64,000 bases of DNA from Rummeliibacillus suwonensis (GTDB lineage: Bacteria > Bacillota > Bacilli > Bacillales_A > Planococcaceae): assembly GCF_007896435.1 (NCBI RefSeq), contig NZ_VCBL01000001.1:165984-229983 (forward strand). The letters run 5' to 3'. This document shows, in pieces, positions 30,008-38,776 of this stretch (the first letter of the stretch is position 1; every line of letters begins with the position of its first letter). The notes under the pieces are model-generated. The model was given only the letters and a program-made list of their open reading frames with translations. It made no database searches and was not told where the DNA came from. Position numbers and translations under genes: made by a program.

Positions 30008-30526
30008 TTCTTGGAGTTTAGATAAACATCGGACGAATCACAATTTGTTTAACCGATAGAATCTTGTATTCAATAGAGGGTGAAAGTCGGCCTCTCATAA
30101 AAATCCATTTTTAAATAAAAACGGTATAAATTTACTATAATATCAAGTTTAAATATAAAGAAGACATTTAATATGATCAAATATGATGAATTGATATTAG
30201 ATAAGATAGGAAGAAGTTTAGTTCATTTTCTTGATAATAAAATGGCTTAAAAGTTTGAGAAAACAATAATGGCTGTTTATGATTTAGCAAAAGAAGCAGA
30301 TATATTTATTTGCTTTGTTGATAAGCCTTCCAATAATTGAGAAATTTTTGATTAGTATTTATAATTAGTATAAGCGTAAAGTAATACAAGTCAATTCATG
30401 GGGTGGTATTATTTTCGCTTATTTTAAAAATTGCTATAACGCATGATAACATTCTAGTATATCGTTGATTATTTTATTGGTATAAATGTAATATATTGTT
30501 TATTTATATATTTTGGAGTTGATGAT
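30008..30526. other. AT-rich gap between ssrA and the helicase gene
   Basis: No gene can be supported; short open frames near 30170-30340 look like decayed coding sequence. It should contain the helicase promoter. Confidence 0.45.
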
Positions 30527-33289
30527 ATGGATACAAACAGATTTTTGATTTTGGAAAAAGGAAAAAATATTACTTCTAAAGTAAAGTGTTGTAAATATAA
30601 TTCAGAGACAAAGAGGTATGATGTGATCTTTTGTAACGATAAAACTTATTCATATAACTATCAGTCTATCGAATGTATACAGGATCCGGAGCCACTGAAT
30701 CCTAAATCGATACATATAATTCACAATGAGCATGAGCTTTTTAACATTCAGAACATATATGTTTTTCACGGTAGAACGAAGGAATACTGGCATATACGTT
30801 TTTCAAATGGTATTGAAAGGACTTACGATAGGAGTGATTTGAAAATTATAAGATCATGTCTTAGTGAGGAGCAGGCACAAAATTGTATGGATTATTTGCG
30901 CCAGCTGGCAAAAATTAATGAACTCAAAAGTGAAGATGGGGAAACTCTTTTACAAAAGCAATATGAAAAGCTTGATTTTGTAGACGTTGATACTGCTATG
31001 GCAATTTATTTGGATCCTATTAAGCATAAAGTACGTACTTACAATAAGTCCAATCTTATCTTTCCATTTGGTGGAAATGAAAGCCAGTTTGAAGCGGTAA
31101 AAAATGCACTATGCAATCAGATAAGTGTAATACAAGGACCTCCGGGTACGGGCAAGACTCAGACGATTCTAAATATCATTGCCAATCTACTGGTAGACGG
31201 AAAAACAATGCAGATCGTTTCTAATAATAATTCTGCTACAGAAAATATATTAGAAAAACTAGCTTCCCCAAAGTATAATATGGATTTTCTTGTAGCACAA
31301 TTGGGAAAGTCAGCTAACAAGAGGGCGTTTATTCAAGGACAAACAGGTCGTTATCCAAATTTATCTCGCTGGGAGAAGAGTACTGAAAAACAGGCTAGAT
31401 TGCAGGAAAACATCACAAATCACATTGAAGAACTCACTAAAATATTTGATGATCAAAAACGACTTGCCCAATTACGATTGGAGCTGAATTCTTTGTTCTT
31501 GGAGATTAAGTATTTCGAGCAGTATTGCAATGAGAACGGTCTTGTATGCTCTAATATAAGACCCAAGCGTAGCCTCAAATCAGAAACACTCATGCAACTT
31601 TGGCAGGAATGTGATCAGTTTTCCGAAAAAAATCGTGCTATTTCATTCTGGTTCAAAATTAAAAGTGCTTTTATCTATGGCATTTCAGATTGGAAATTTT
31701 ACAAAAATAACTTACCAACCATTATTACACTTTTTCAAAATTTATTTTATCAAGCAAGACGATTGGAATTAGAAAATGAAATAGCTATGTTGGAAAAATC
31801 CCTTGATGATACTAATGTTAAAAGAAAAATGGACGAGCTTACAAGTTGGTCTATGGATTATCTAATGGCGAGATTGTTTGAGAGATATGGGAACAAATCT
31901 GAGCGTATAATCTTTACTGATGAAGATTTATGGAGATGCCCAGATGATGTTGTAAAAGAGTATCCCATCATCCTCAGTACCACCTTTTCTTCTCGTAGTT
32001 GTCTAAAGAGAGTGACATATGATTACCTTATTATGGATGAGGCTTCACAAGTGGATATAGCTACTGGTGCTTTGGCTTTGTCTAGTGCTAAAAATGCCGT
32101 TGTCGTGGGTGATCTCAAACAGCTACCTAACGTGGTTAAAAATGATTTAAAAAAGCAGAGTGATAATATTTTCAATAACTACAATTTGCCACGAGGTTAT
32201 TCCTTTTCTGAAAATAGCTTTTTAAAATCTATATGCAGTATTCTTACAGATGTGCCACAACAATTATTGCGAGAGCATTATCGTTGTCATCCTAAGATTA
32301 TTGGTTTTTGCAATCAGAAATTTTATGACAATAAACTCATCGTCATGACAGAAGATCAAGATGAAAAAGACACGTTAACTGTGATTAAAACGGTCAAGGG
32401 CAATCATCAAAGAGACCACACAAACCAACGTCAGATTGATGTGACAATTCAAGAAGCCCTTCCGAAGTTAAGAAATGATAACAATCAAGAAGATATAGGA
32501 ATAATCGCTCCTTATAGGAATCAGGTGAAAGCACTTGCTCAGCAGCTAAGTACAGATGATAAAATTGAAGTTGATACAGTTCATAAGTTCCAAGGACGAG
32601 AAAAAAACACAATTATTCTAACTACTGTGGATAATGAAGTCAAAGATTTTTCCGATGATCCTTACCTTCTGAATGTGGCTGTTTCTCGTGCTAAACAAAA
32701 GCTTTGCCTTGTAGTATCAGGGAATGTTCAGCCAACAGGTAGCAACATTGGCGATCTGATCGACTATATAGAATATAACAATTTTAAGGTTATGGATAGT
32801 AAAATCTATTCGATATTTGATCTTCTTTATCAACAGTATACAGCTGAGAGAATTGCTTTTTTAAAAAAACATTCCCGTGTCTCTGCTTATAATTCAGAGA
32901 ATTTGATGTACGGTACAATCGTGGATATGTTGAACAATCGTCCTCAACTGTCCCTAAACGTTATTTGTCATCAGCCTCTTCATATGTTGATTAGAGATCC
33001 GAAAAGTCGTTTAAATGCAGATGAATATAACTATGCTATGAACAAGGCTACCCATGTAGATTTTTTAATTTATAATCGAATTAGCAAGAAAGCTGTCCTT
33101 GCCATAGAAGTAGATGGATTTCATTATCACAAACCGGGTACCTCCCAATATAAACGTGATCAAATGAAAGATCATATTTTAGAGCTTTATGGTATCAAAT
33201 TTCTACGTTTTGCTACGAATGGAAGCAAAGAAATGGCACAAATAGGAAGGGCTTTGGATGAATATGAGAAAGACAGACAAAACTCATAG
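30527..33289 (+). CDS. SF1 (UPF1-like) helicase with C-terminal DUF2726-like nuclease domain
   Basis: A 920-aa protein. After a ~130-residue N-terminal part of unknown fold it has an AAA_11/AAA_12 helicase core: Walker A GPPGTGKT near residue 204, Walker B LIMDEASQVD near 500, GDLKQLPNV, APYRNQV, and motifs VDTVHKFQGRE (near 685) and VAVSRAKQ. The C-terminus (about 845-910) reads AIEVDGFHYH...RDQMKD...LRFATNG, the DUF2726/Vsr-like PD-(D/E)XK pattern. A helicase fused to a nuclease beside tmRNA and other defence genes suggests an anti-phage role, but I cannot assign it to a named system. Confidence 0.85.
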   Translation: MDTNRFLILEKGKNITSKVKCCKYNSETKRYDVIFCNDKTYSYNYQSIECIQDPEPLNPKSIHIIHNEHELFNIQNIYVFHGRTKEYWHIRFSNGIERTYDRSDLKIIRSCLSEEQAQNCMDYLRQLAKINELKSEDGETLLQKQYEKLDFVDVDTAMAIYLDPIKHKVRTYNKSNLIFPFGGNESQFEAVKNALCNQISVIQGPPGTGKTQTILNIIANLLVDGKTMQIVSNNNSATENILEKLASPKYNMDFLVAQLGKSANKRAFIQGQTGRYPNLSRWEKSTEKQARLQENITNHIEELTKIFDDQKRLAQLRLELNSLFLEIKYFEQYCNENGLVCSNIRPKRSLKSETLMQLWQECDQFSEKNRAISFWFKIKSAFIYGISDWKFYKNNLPTIITLFQNLFYQARRLELENEIAMLEKSLDDTNVKRKMDELTSWSMDYLMARLFERYGNKSERIIFTDEDLWRCPDDVVKEYPIILSTTFSSRSCLKRVTYDYLIMDEASQVDIATGALALSSAKNAVVVGDLKQLPNVVKNDLKKQSDNIFNNYNLPRGYSFSENSFLKSICSILTDVPQQLLREHYRCHPKIIGFCNQKFYDNKLIVMTEDQDEKDTLTVIKTVKGNHQRDHTNQRQIDVTIQEALPKLRNDNNQEDIGIIAPYRNQVKALAQQLSTDDKIEVDTVHKFQGREKNTIILTTVDNEVKDFSDDPYLLNVAVSRAKQKLCLVVSGNVQPTGSNIGDLIDYIEYNNFKVMDSKIYSIFDLLYQQYTAERIAFLKKHSRVSAYNSENLMYGTIVDMLNNRPQLSLNVICHQPLHMLIRDPKSRLNADEYNYAMNKATHVDFLIYNRISKKAVLAIEVDGFHYHKPGTSQYKRDQMKDHILELYGIKFLRFATNGSKEMAQIGRALDEYEKDRQNS

Positions 33290-33452
33290 GTGCTTAATTT
33301 CATCAATAATCGGAAAGTCAGAGGTCAAAAAATATTCATCGAAGAACCTCTAACTTAAGAGAAGGAATAGTGGATGAAGAACGAGAATTAGCCTTTTTAA
33401 AAACTTGAATGTGATCTGAGTATAAAGCTATCAAGACGTCTAAAGGAAATAG

Positions 33453-33481
33453 TTGCATTTTCTTAGTAAACTATCTACACT
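33453..33481 (+). promoter_or_regulatory. Promoter of the ABC-F leader
   Basis: TTGCAT, a 17-nt spacer and TACACT place transcription start near 33488, before the leader peptide. Confidence 0.7.
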
Positions 33482-33513
33482 GAATGTAATTTATAGGAGA
33501 GGAGGGTACGTTC

Positions 33514-33537
33514 ATGCACAGTATCCGTCTACGCTAG
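33514..33537 (+). CDS. Leader peptide MHSIRLR controlling the ABC-F gene
   Basis: A 7-codon frame, ATG to TAG, with a strong ribosome binding site (GGAGGG, 7 nt before ATG). The peptide resembles ErmDL (MTHSMRLR...), in which macrolide-bound ribosomes stall at the R-L-R motif. An intrinsic terminator starts 14 nt after the stop and the ABC-F gene follows, so macrolide-dependent attenuation is the natural reading. Confidence 0.75.
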   Translation: MHSIRLR

Positions 33538-33550
33538 TATCGCAATAAGA

Positions 33551-33581
33551 AAGCGACCCCACAAAATGTGGAGGCTTTTTT
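33551..33581 (+). terminator. Attenuator hairpin between leader peptide and ABC-F gene
   Basis: CCCACA-AAA-TGTGG with flanking AAGC/GGCTTT pairs is followed by TTTTTT. Read before the resistance gene, it would stop transcription unless stalling on the leader changes folding. Confidence 0.75.
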
Positions 33582-33731
33582 GTTGTGCTTGCGAAGATGG
33601 GCTGAGCGAGGCGTAGCCTTTTTATGGATGACGTTTTTTCGTCGCTGTCAAAGCACGCAACTTCTATATTTTTGTGGATGCGACCTGCTTTTTTATTGCC
33701 TTCCAAAGTATTTTTTTGGAGGATGATGAGC

Positions 33732-33755
33732 GTGCAACTATTATTATTCTTTTGA
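33732..33755 (+). CDS. Possible second leader peptide (MQLLLFF)
   Basis: GTG CAA CTA TTA TTA TTC TTT TGA, 9 nt after GGAGG and 54 bp before the ABC-F start. It may be a second regulatory upstream frame or chance. Between it and the first hairpin, 33600-33625 contains another weak hairpin with T-run (GGCT/AGCC). Confidence 0.35.
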   Translation: MQLLLFF

Positions 33756-33808
33756 TATCCATCTTTGACCAACGCATGATATAGGGCAACGATTGGAGGA
33801 ATCCTTAG

Positions 33809-35257
33809 ATGGATATACAATTTAAACTGGAAAATGTAGATGTAACGTATTTTGAAAAGACTATTTTGTCAATTGATCATTTGGCGATACACCAAATGGA
33901 TCGTATTGGTATTGTAGGAGAAAATGGGGCAGGGAAAAGCACTTTATTGAAGTTATTAGCAGGTGTTATTGAACCAACAGCTGGTCATATTACAAAACCC
34001 GTACGCTTTGGATATTTAGGACAAAAGGAACCCCCGAAAGCGATGCCGGTTGAGCAAGAATGGTTAAGTCGTCTTCATGTTCCACAGCATGATGGATTAA
34101 GTGGTGGTGAGCAGACTCGTCTCAAGATTGCACAACTATTTAATACGTATCAAGAGTCACTTTTAATGGACGAACCAACAACGTATTTGGATGCGGAGGG
34201 GATTCAATGGCTTCAAGAGGAGTTACAGTATTATTACGGTACACTCATTGTTGTTAGTCATGATCGTGCATTATTAGATGCGCTTGTGACGATGATCTGG
34301 GAGGTATGTGATGGTCATGTGCATATTTACAAGGGAAATTATAGTGATTATGAAGTACAAAAGCAACGAGAACTTGAGTCACAGCAGCTTGCACATGAGC
34401 AATATCTGAAGGAAAAGACGAGACTTGAAAAGGCTGTGCAGGAAAAGGTAAAGAAGGCCGCAAAGGTTACTCAGTCGAGGGCAAAAGCAAAAGGAATGTC
34501 ACCAGATCGATTGTCAGCTAGAAAATCGAAAGATACTGTGCAAAAAAATATGCACAAAGCAGCTAGGGCTATGGAACGCCGTATTGAGCAACTTGAGGAT
34601 GTTGAGGCTGTTGTACAAAAATTAGCGATACGATTCCCTACCCAAACAGAACAGCTTGCATTGCACAACAAAGTGCCGATTTTAGCAAATCACTGGTCAC
34701 TTGGCAATGTACTTGAAAAAACGAGCTTTCAATTTAACTTAGGTGAGCGTATTGCGATTACTGGGAAGAACGGGAGCGGAAAAACGACGCTATTGAATGC
34801 GATAGAAAGTCGTGCGGATGGTTTAGTCATCTCACCAAAAGTGAAATTCGGCTGCTTCCGCCAAATGAGTTATCAATTTGAAAATAATGAAACAGTTTTT
34901 GATTTTGTAAAAAATCGTTCAGAGTATGATGAAGCGTTATTATATTCAGTACTATATGAATTGAAATTTACAGGCAGTGATCTTGAAAAACATGCATGGG
35001 ATTTGAGCGGTGGAGAGGCTATTCGTCTACGTCTTTGTGAATTATTTTTAGGATGCTACAATATTTTACTATTAGATGAACCAACGAATTTTTTAGATGT
35101 ACCCACGATTCAAGCCTTAGAGTGCATGATGCTGGGATATGAGGGAACCATTTTGTTTGTCTCTCATGATCAGACCTTTATAAAAAATGTTGCGACCGCC
35201 CATTATGAAATCGTCGATAAAAAATTAGTCAATGTGGGGATCAAGTCATCTAAATAG
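33809..35257 (+). CDS. ABC-F ribosomal protection protein (Msr-like antibiotic resistance)
   Basis: A 482-aa protein with two ABC domains and no membrane segments. Walker A GENGAGKST, signature LSGGE and Walker B LLMDEPT are in the first domain; GKNGSGKTT, LSGGE and LLLDEPTNFLD in the second. Between them is a charged helical linker (about residues 190-275, the arm that enters the ribosomal exit site). Proteins of this type dislodge macrolides, lincosamides, streptogramins or pleuromutilins from the 50S subunit. The RLR leader points to macrolides, but specificity cannot be read from sequence. GGAGG precedes the ATG. Confidence 0.88.
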   Translation: MDIQFKLENVDVTYFEKTILSIDHLAIHQMDRIGIVGENGAGKSTLLKLLAGVIEPTAGHITKPVRFGYLGQKEPPKAMPVEQEWLSRLHVPQHDGLSGGEQTRLKIAQLFNTYQESLLMDEPTTYLDAEGIQWLQEELQYYYGTLIVVSHDRALLDALVTMIWEVCDGHVHIYKGNYSDYEVQKQRELESQQLAHEQYLKEKTRLEKAVQEKVKKAAKVTQSRAKAKGMSPDRLSARKSKDTVQKNMHKAARAMERRIEQLEDVEAVVQKLAIRFPTQTEQLALHNKVPILANHWSLGNVLEKTSFQFNLGERIAITGKNGSGKTTLLNAIESRADGLVISPKVKFGCFRQMSYQFENNETVFDFVKNRSEYDEALLYSVLYELKFTGSDLEKHAWDLSGGEAIRLRLCELFLGCYNILLLDEPTNFLDVPTIQALECMMLGYEGTILFVSHDQTFIKNVATAHYEIVDKKLVNVGIKSSK

Positions 35258-35344
35258 CTAAAAGCAGTATCTGAGAAAATAAATTCAGTTATTGAAAAGT
35301 ACGTATGAGTTTAAGTAAAAAGAAACAGCGGGCGTATAATTATA

Positions 35345-35442
35345 GATGCCAGTTACCTAAATAATTTAAGTAACAAATCAATATTATTTTGATGAAGAAA
35401 TGATACATTTGGTAGACTTAAATTGCATTGGTGACTGGCATC
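35345..35442. repeat. ~98-bp nested inverted-repeat element after the ABC-F gene
   Basis: The outer arms GATGCCAGTTACC and GGTGACTGGCATC match 12 of 13; inner arms AATTTAAGT and ACTTAAATT match 9 of 9. It may be a terminator or a small non-autonomous mobile element. Confidence 0.6.
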
Positions 35443-35537
35443 TTATTAATCGTTGATGCATCCGATTTTTTTAGGCATGAAAAGTCGGATGAATAGTCCT
35501 TGTTTTATTTATAGTATAGGTTGAAGGAGATAAAATG

Positions 35538-36386
35538 ATGGAATGGCTGGAAAGAATGAACAGGGTGTTAGATTATATTGAAGATCACTTGGAAGAAAAA
35601 ATGGATTATAAGAAAATAGCACAAATCGCTTGCTGCTCGGAATATCATTTTTCAAGAATGTTTTCTTCTATAATAGGTATATCACTTTCCGAATATATTA
35701 GAAGAAGACGCTTAACGCTGGCTGCATTTGAAATACAAAAAAGTAATCACCGTATTACGGATATAGCGATGAAATACGGATATGATTCTGTTGATTCTTT
35801 TACAAGAGCGTTTAAAAAGACACATGGTTTAACACCAACTGCTGCCCGTGAAAAGGGAACGTCTTTAAAAGCCTTTCCGAAGATCTCTTTTCAAATATCT
35901 ATAAAAGGAGATACAGAAATGGAATATAGGATTGAAAATGTAGATTTTGAGTTGAGAATTGTTGGAAAAGGGAAAACAGTAAAAACAAGTAGAGCCTTTA
36001 AAACGATCCCAACGCTTTGGAGTACTGCTAGAAAAGATGGATTGATGGATAAACTGATAGACATGTCATGGGAAAATCCTAAATGTATGCTTGAAAGCCT
36101 TTTAGGGGTTTGTGGAAAAGAAGCAGCAATTACAGATGAACATTTTACTTATTTCATGGGTGTTCGCTATGATGGTGAATCTCCAGAGGATCTGGAAACA
36201 TTGATTATTCCTAAAAGTACATGGGCTGTTTTCCCGAATATTCCTGAAGCGTGGAAAAGACTGTATTCCGAATGGGTGCCTACTTCCGGATACGAACTTG
36301 CTGATCTGCCATGCATAGAATGCTATTATCCGCCCAAACATAAACCAGGACATGAACTTTGGGTACCTATCATACCGAAAAAATAG
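35538..36386 (+). CDS. AraC-family regulator with GyrI-like effector-binding domain
   Basis: A 282-aa protein. Two helix-turn-helix motifs fill residues 8-105 (CCSEYHFSRMFSS and DSVDSFTRAFKKTHGLTP), followed by a ~165-residue GyrI-like/BmrR-type effector-binding domain ending in a Trp-containing pocket (WVPIIPKK). This order is that of Rob-like multidrug-responsive activators. ATG 35538 is 8 nt after GGAG. The target may be a nearby resistance gene, but no direct evidence shows which. Confidence 0.88.
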   Translation: MEWLERMNRVLDYIEDHLEEKMDYKKIAQIACCSEYHFSRMFSSIIGISLSEYIRRRRLTLAAFEIQKSNHRITDIAMKYGYDSVDSFTRAFKKTHGLTPTAAREKGTSLKAFPKISFQISIKGDTEMEYRIENVDFELRIVGKGKTVKTSRAFKTIPTLWSTARKDGLMDKLIDMSWENPKCMLESLLGVCGKEAAITDEHFTYFMGVRYDGESPEDLETLIIPKSTWAVFPNIPEAWKRLYSEWVPTSGYELADLPCIECYYPPKHKPGHELWVPIIPKK

Positions 36387-36590
36387 TAGAGATGATGGAA
36401 TTAAACTGACTAATAGGCGAATAACCATTGAATAACAGAAATGCTAAGGATAAAAATGATTCGACTGATAAAACTTTATCTTCTTAGATATAAGCGATTC
36501 AAAAAGAATATGGTACGATTGAAAATGATTAAATTCGAAAAAGAACAGTGGAATATACGAACCGCTGTTCATAGATGAGGTGTTGAAGGC

Positions 36591-36809
36591 ATGGCAGATA
36601 TCAAATTTGAAATAGTCGAACATATTGGAGTCCTTTCCGAATCAGCAAAAGGATGGACCAAAGAGTTGAATGTCATCAGCTGGAATGGCAAAGAGCCTAA
36701 ATACGATTTACGAGATTGGGCGCCAAATAAGGAGAAAATGGGGAAGGGCATTACACTATCGAATGACGAATTTGAGGCGCTAAAGAATTTAATAAAAAAT
36801 TCTATTTAG
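36591..36809 (+). CDS. YdbC-like PC4-family ssDNA-binding protein
   Basis: A 72-aa protein of the YdbC/PC4 type: ELNVISWNGKEPKYDLRDW followed by GKGITLSNDEFEALKNL. Members bind single-stranded DNA as dimers. Its role in bacteria is poorly known. It is a single gene followed at once by a terminator. Confidence 0.85.
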   Translation: MADIKFEIVEHIGVLSESAKGWTKELNVISWNGKEPKYDLRDWAPNKEKMGKGITLSNDEFEALKNLIKNSI

Positions 36810-36837
36810 AGAGAGGCAAAAAGTCATCTCTCTTTTT
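36809..36837 (+). terminator. Terminator of the YdbC-like gene
   Basis: GAGAGAGGC and GTCATCTCTC pair imperfectly before TTTTT; the stem starts at the stop codon. Confidence 0.75.
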
Positions 36838-37182
36838 GTAAAAGTGCGATTTTGTAATAGCCTAAATATTGGTACCTATTGCCGTATTTTCAGGGTGTTT
36901 CATTAACAGATTATATAAATTTGAATACATAGTAAATCAGCATTTTTTAAATGTACATTGTTAATTGTGACCATCAATTGAGCTAAAGCATTTTTTCGCC
37001 TCTCTTTATATTTAACGACACTTCATTTCTGGTAGATAATCAACATGTAAAAATATGTAGTGTGTTTCAGCATCCTTTAATGGATAATTTTGTTGTTTTG
37101 CTTGCTGTTTGTGTTCTTCTATAATTTAGCTATGATAAAATCAAATCAACAGAATTTATAAAATGAGAGAAAGGAGTTTTCA
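36838..37182. other. AT-rich gap before the HipA-like kinase gene
   Basis: I see no gene or clear hairpin; it must hold the promoter of the kinase gene. Confidence 0.4.
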
Positions 37183-37971
37183 ATGGAAATTATCAAAATT
37201 CCAGCAAATGCTGTTCAAATTATTAGTACGTCGAGTAAAGGCGACCAATCAAAATGGCAACTTGAAGAACGATGGATTAAACAGAATACACGTGGATATG
37301 AAGGACAAGCAGAAGTTTTAGCCTCTCTCATTCTTCAATGTTCTACACTATCTTCAAATAATTATGTGAAATATTATCCTTGTAAAATTGAATTACCTGA
37401 TGGAACAAGACAGCAAGGATGCTATTCTTACGACTTCCGAGGAAAACTACAAGAAGTAACATTAGAACATTTATTTGAAGTGAACTTTACATCAACAGAT
37501 GCTATTTTAAATAGTCAGGAGTGTGCAGCACGAAAGTTTGAACAATTGATGAGTCAAGTGGAGCAATTTACCGGGATGAATGTACGGGAAGATATTGCGC
37601 GACTTTTCGCATTCGATGCATTGATCTTAAACGAAGACCGTCATACGAATAATATTTTATTCCTTTATGATCCTATTCATCACTCGTGGCAACTTGCTCC
37701 AATTTTTGATAATGGACTAAGTTTGTTATCCGATGAAAAAGATTACAAAATAGGGACTCCTATTAGCGTTTTAATTCGCCAAGTAAAAGCAAAACCTTTG
37801 ACCTCTTCTTTCTCCAAACAATTAAGGCTTTACACAGGCGAACCATTCATTGATAAAGCAAAATTATTAAAGCAGTTAGAGGAAACAGATATAGATTTTG
37901 GCAGGGCGAAAGAGGTGTTGTTGGTACAATTGCGAAATCCGGCTTTTGCTCACTTATTTATCCCGCTTTAA
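37183..37971 (+). CDS. HipA-like Ser/Thr kinase domain protein
   Basis: A 262-aa protein resembling the C-terminal kinase part of HipA: the catalytic loop LNEDRHTNNILFL and the metal-binding IFDNGLSLL are intact. Full HipA has ~440 residues, so the N-terminal subdomain is missing or encoded separately. The next gene (38131) may be that partner, comparable to the split HipBST layout. The last codons and stop codon (IPL*) come from repeat copy C, so the original C-terminus was altered by its insertion. AAAGGAG precedes the ATG. A toxin or signalling kinase is inferred. Confidence 0.75.
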   Translation: MEIIKIPANAVQIISTSSKGDQSKWQLEERWIKQNTRGYEGQAEVLASLILQCSTLSSNNYVKYYPCKIELPDGTRQQGCYSYDFRGKLQEVTLEHLFEVNFTSTDAILNSQECAARKFEQLMSQVEQFTGMNVREDIARLFAFDALILNEDRHTNNILFLYDPIHHSWQLAPIFDNGLSLLSDEKDYKIGTPISVLIRQVKAKPLTSSFSKQLRLYTGEPFIDKAKLLKQLEETDIDFGRAKEVLLVQLRNPAFAHLFIPL

Positions 37972-38113
37972 CGGGCAGTAAGACCCCCCATTTCAAGATA
38001 TAGAGAGAAACGAGGAAGATAGATGGGGGATCAACTGCCCGTAAAAGTCCGATTGTTTAGCTAACCATCAGCGGGGGATGAAGAAAATCCCCACTGATGG
38101 AGTTTCACTTTAT
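37958..38113 (+). repeat. Modular hairpin repeat, copy C, inserted between the kinase gene and its partner
   Basis: Ends TTATCCCGC and TTTCACTTTAT match copies A and B. The 5' module pairs ACGGGCAGT/ACTGCCCGT with inner CCCCCAT/ATGGGGG, and the 3' module pairs CCATCAG/CTGATGG with inner GGGGAT/ATCCCC. The middle module of copy B is absent. It provides the kinase stop codon and ends 18 bp before the next start. Confidence 0.87.
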
Positions 38114-38130
38114 AGATGGAGATGATCGTA

Positions 38131-38508
38131 ATGATTGATTACATGACGTTTGATGTGATGTGGATGGATAAGGTAATTGCTCATGTAGAGCTGAAACCAA
38201 AAGATGGTGGTTCACCCTATGTCATCAATTATATTCATGATTTTAATAAACAGTTTTCTCCGAATATGGAAGGACATATTTCTCTTGAAGAAATGGAGCG
38301 TTGGTTAAAATGGCGCGTATTTCCTCCTACACGGGCAAATGCAGATGAATTATTGGCTTCGCTTGGTCTGAATAGCTATAATCGTTGGGCGATTGTTCAA
38401 AAAACACATGGTGTCATGGCAGATGACGAAATTTGGCTTCGATTCAAAGGTGAAACTTTAACACACAAAGATGTTTGTCTTCGCCAATATCTCTACTATC
38501 CTAAATAA
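38131..38508 (+). CDS. Small partner protein of the HipA-like kinase
   Basis: A 125-aa protein without membrane segments. The part FPPTRANADELLASLGL...KTHGVMADDEIWLRF is typical of a small protein or domain that goes with Firmicutes HipA-like kinases. The ATG at 38131 is chosen for GGAG about 10 nt upstream. I infer a kinase partner or antitoxin. The two genes would be one transcript through the inserted repeat. Confidence 0.65.
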   Translation: MIDYMTFDVMWMDKVIAHVELKPKDGGSPYVINYIHDFNKQFSPNMEGHISLEEMERWLKWRVFPPTRANADELLASLGLNSYNRWAIVQKTHGVMADDEIWLRFKGETLTHKDVCLRQYLYYPK

Positions 38509-38623
38509 GCATAACCATTATTTTCTTCTCAATATGCATAAGAAAGAATACTTGAAGCGTTCATTTCAAGATGTATTTCTTTATTAAGGCATATTAAATG
38601 AAATCGGGATGTAGTCTAGGGGT

Positions 38624-38717
38624 GTCACTTAAATATTGTGTATACCACTGCTTTTTTGATGCCAATGCAAATCTGATACGCTTGATCAAGTTACTTAAAT
38701 ATTATGTATACCGCTTC
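38624..38717. repeat. Direct repeat pair upstream of cwlJ
   Basis: GTCACTTAAATATTGTGTAT and GTTACTTAAATATTATGTAT, each continuing ACC-CTGC-like, lie 66 bp apart, 60-150 bp before cwlJ. CATAGTATA at 38752-38760 fits a sigma-K-type -10 but a -35 is not clear. Confidence 0.65.
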
Positions 38718-38776
38718 TACATTCACAATGACATCAATTTTGTTTTTATTTCATAGTATAGATTTGAGGTGAATAG

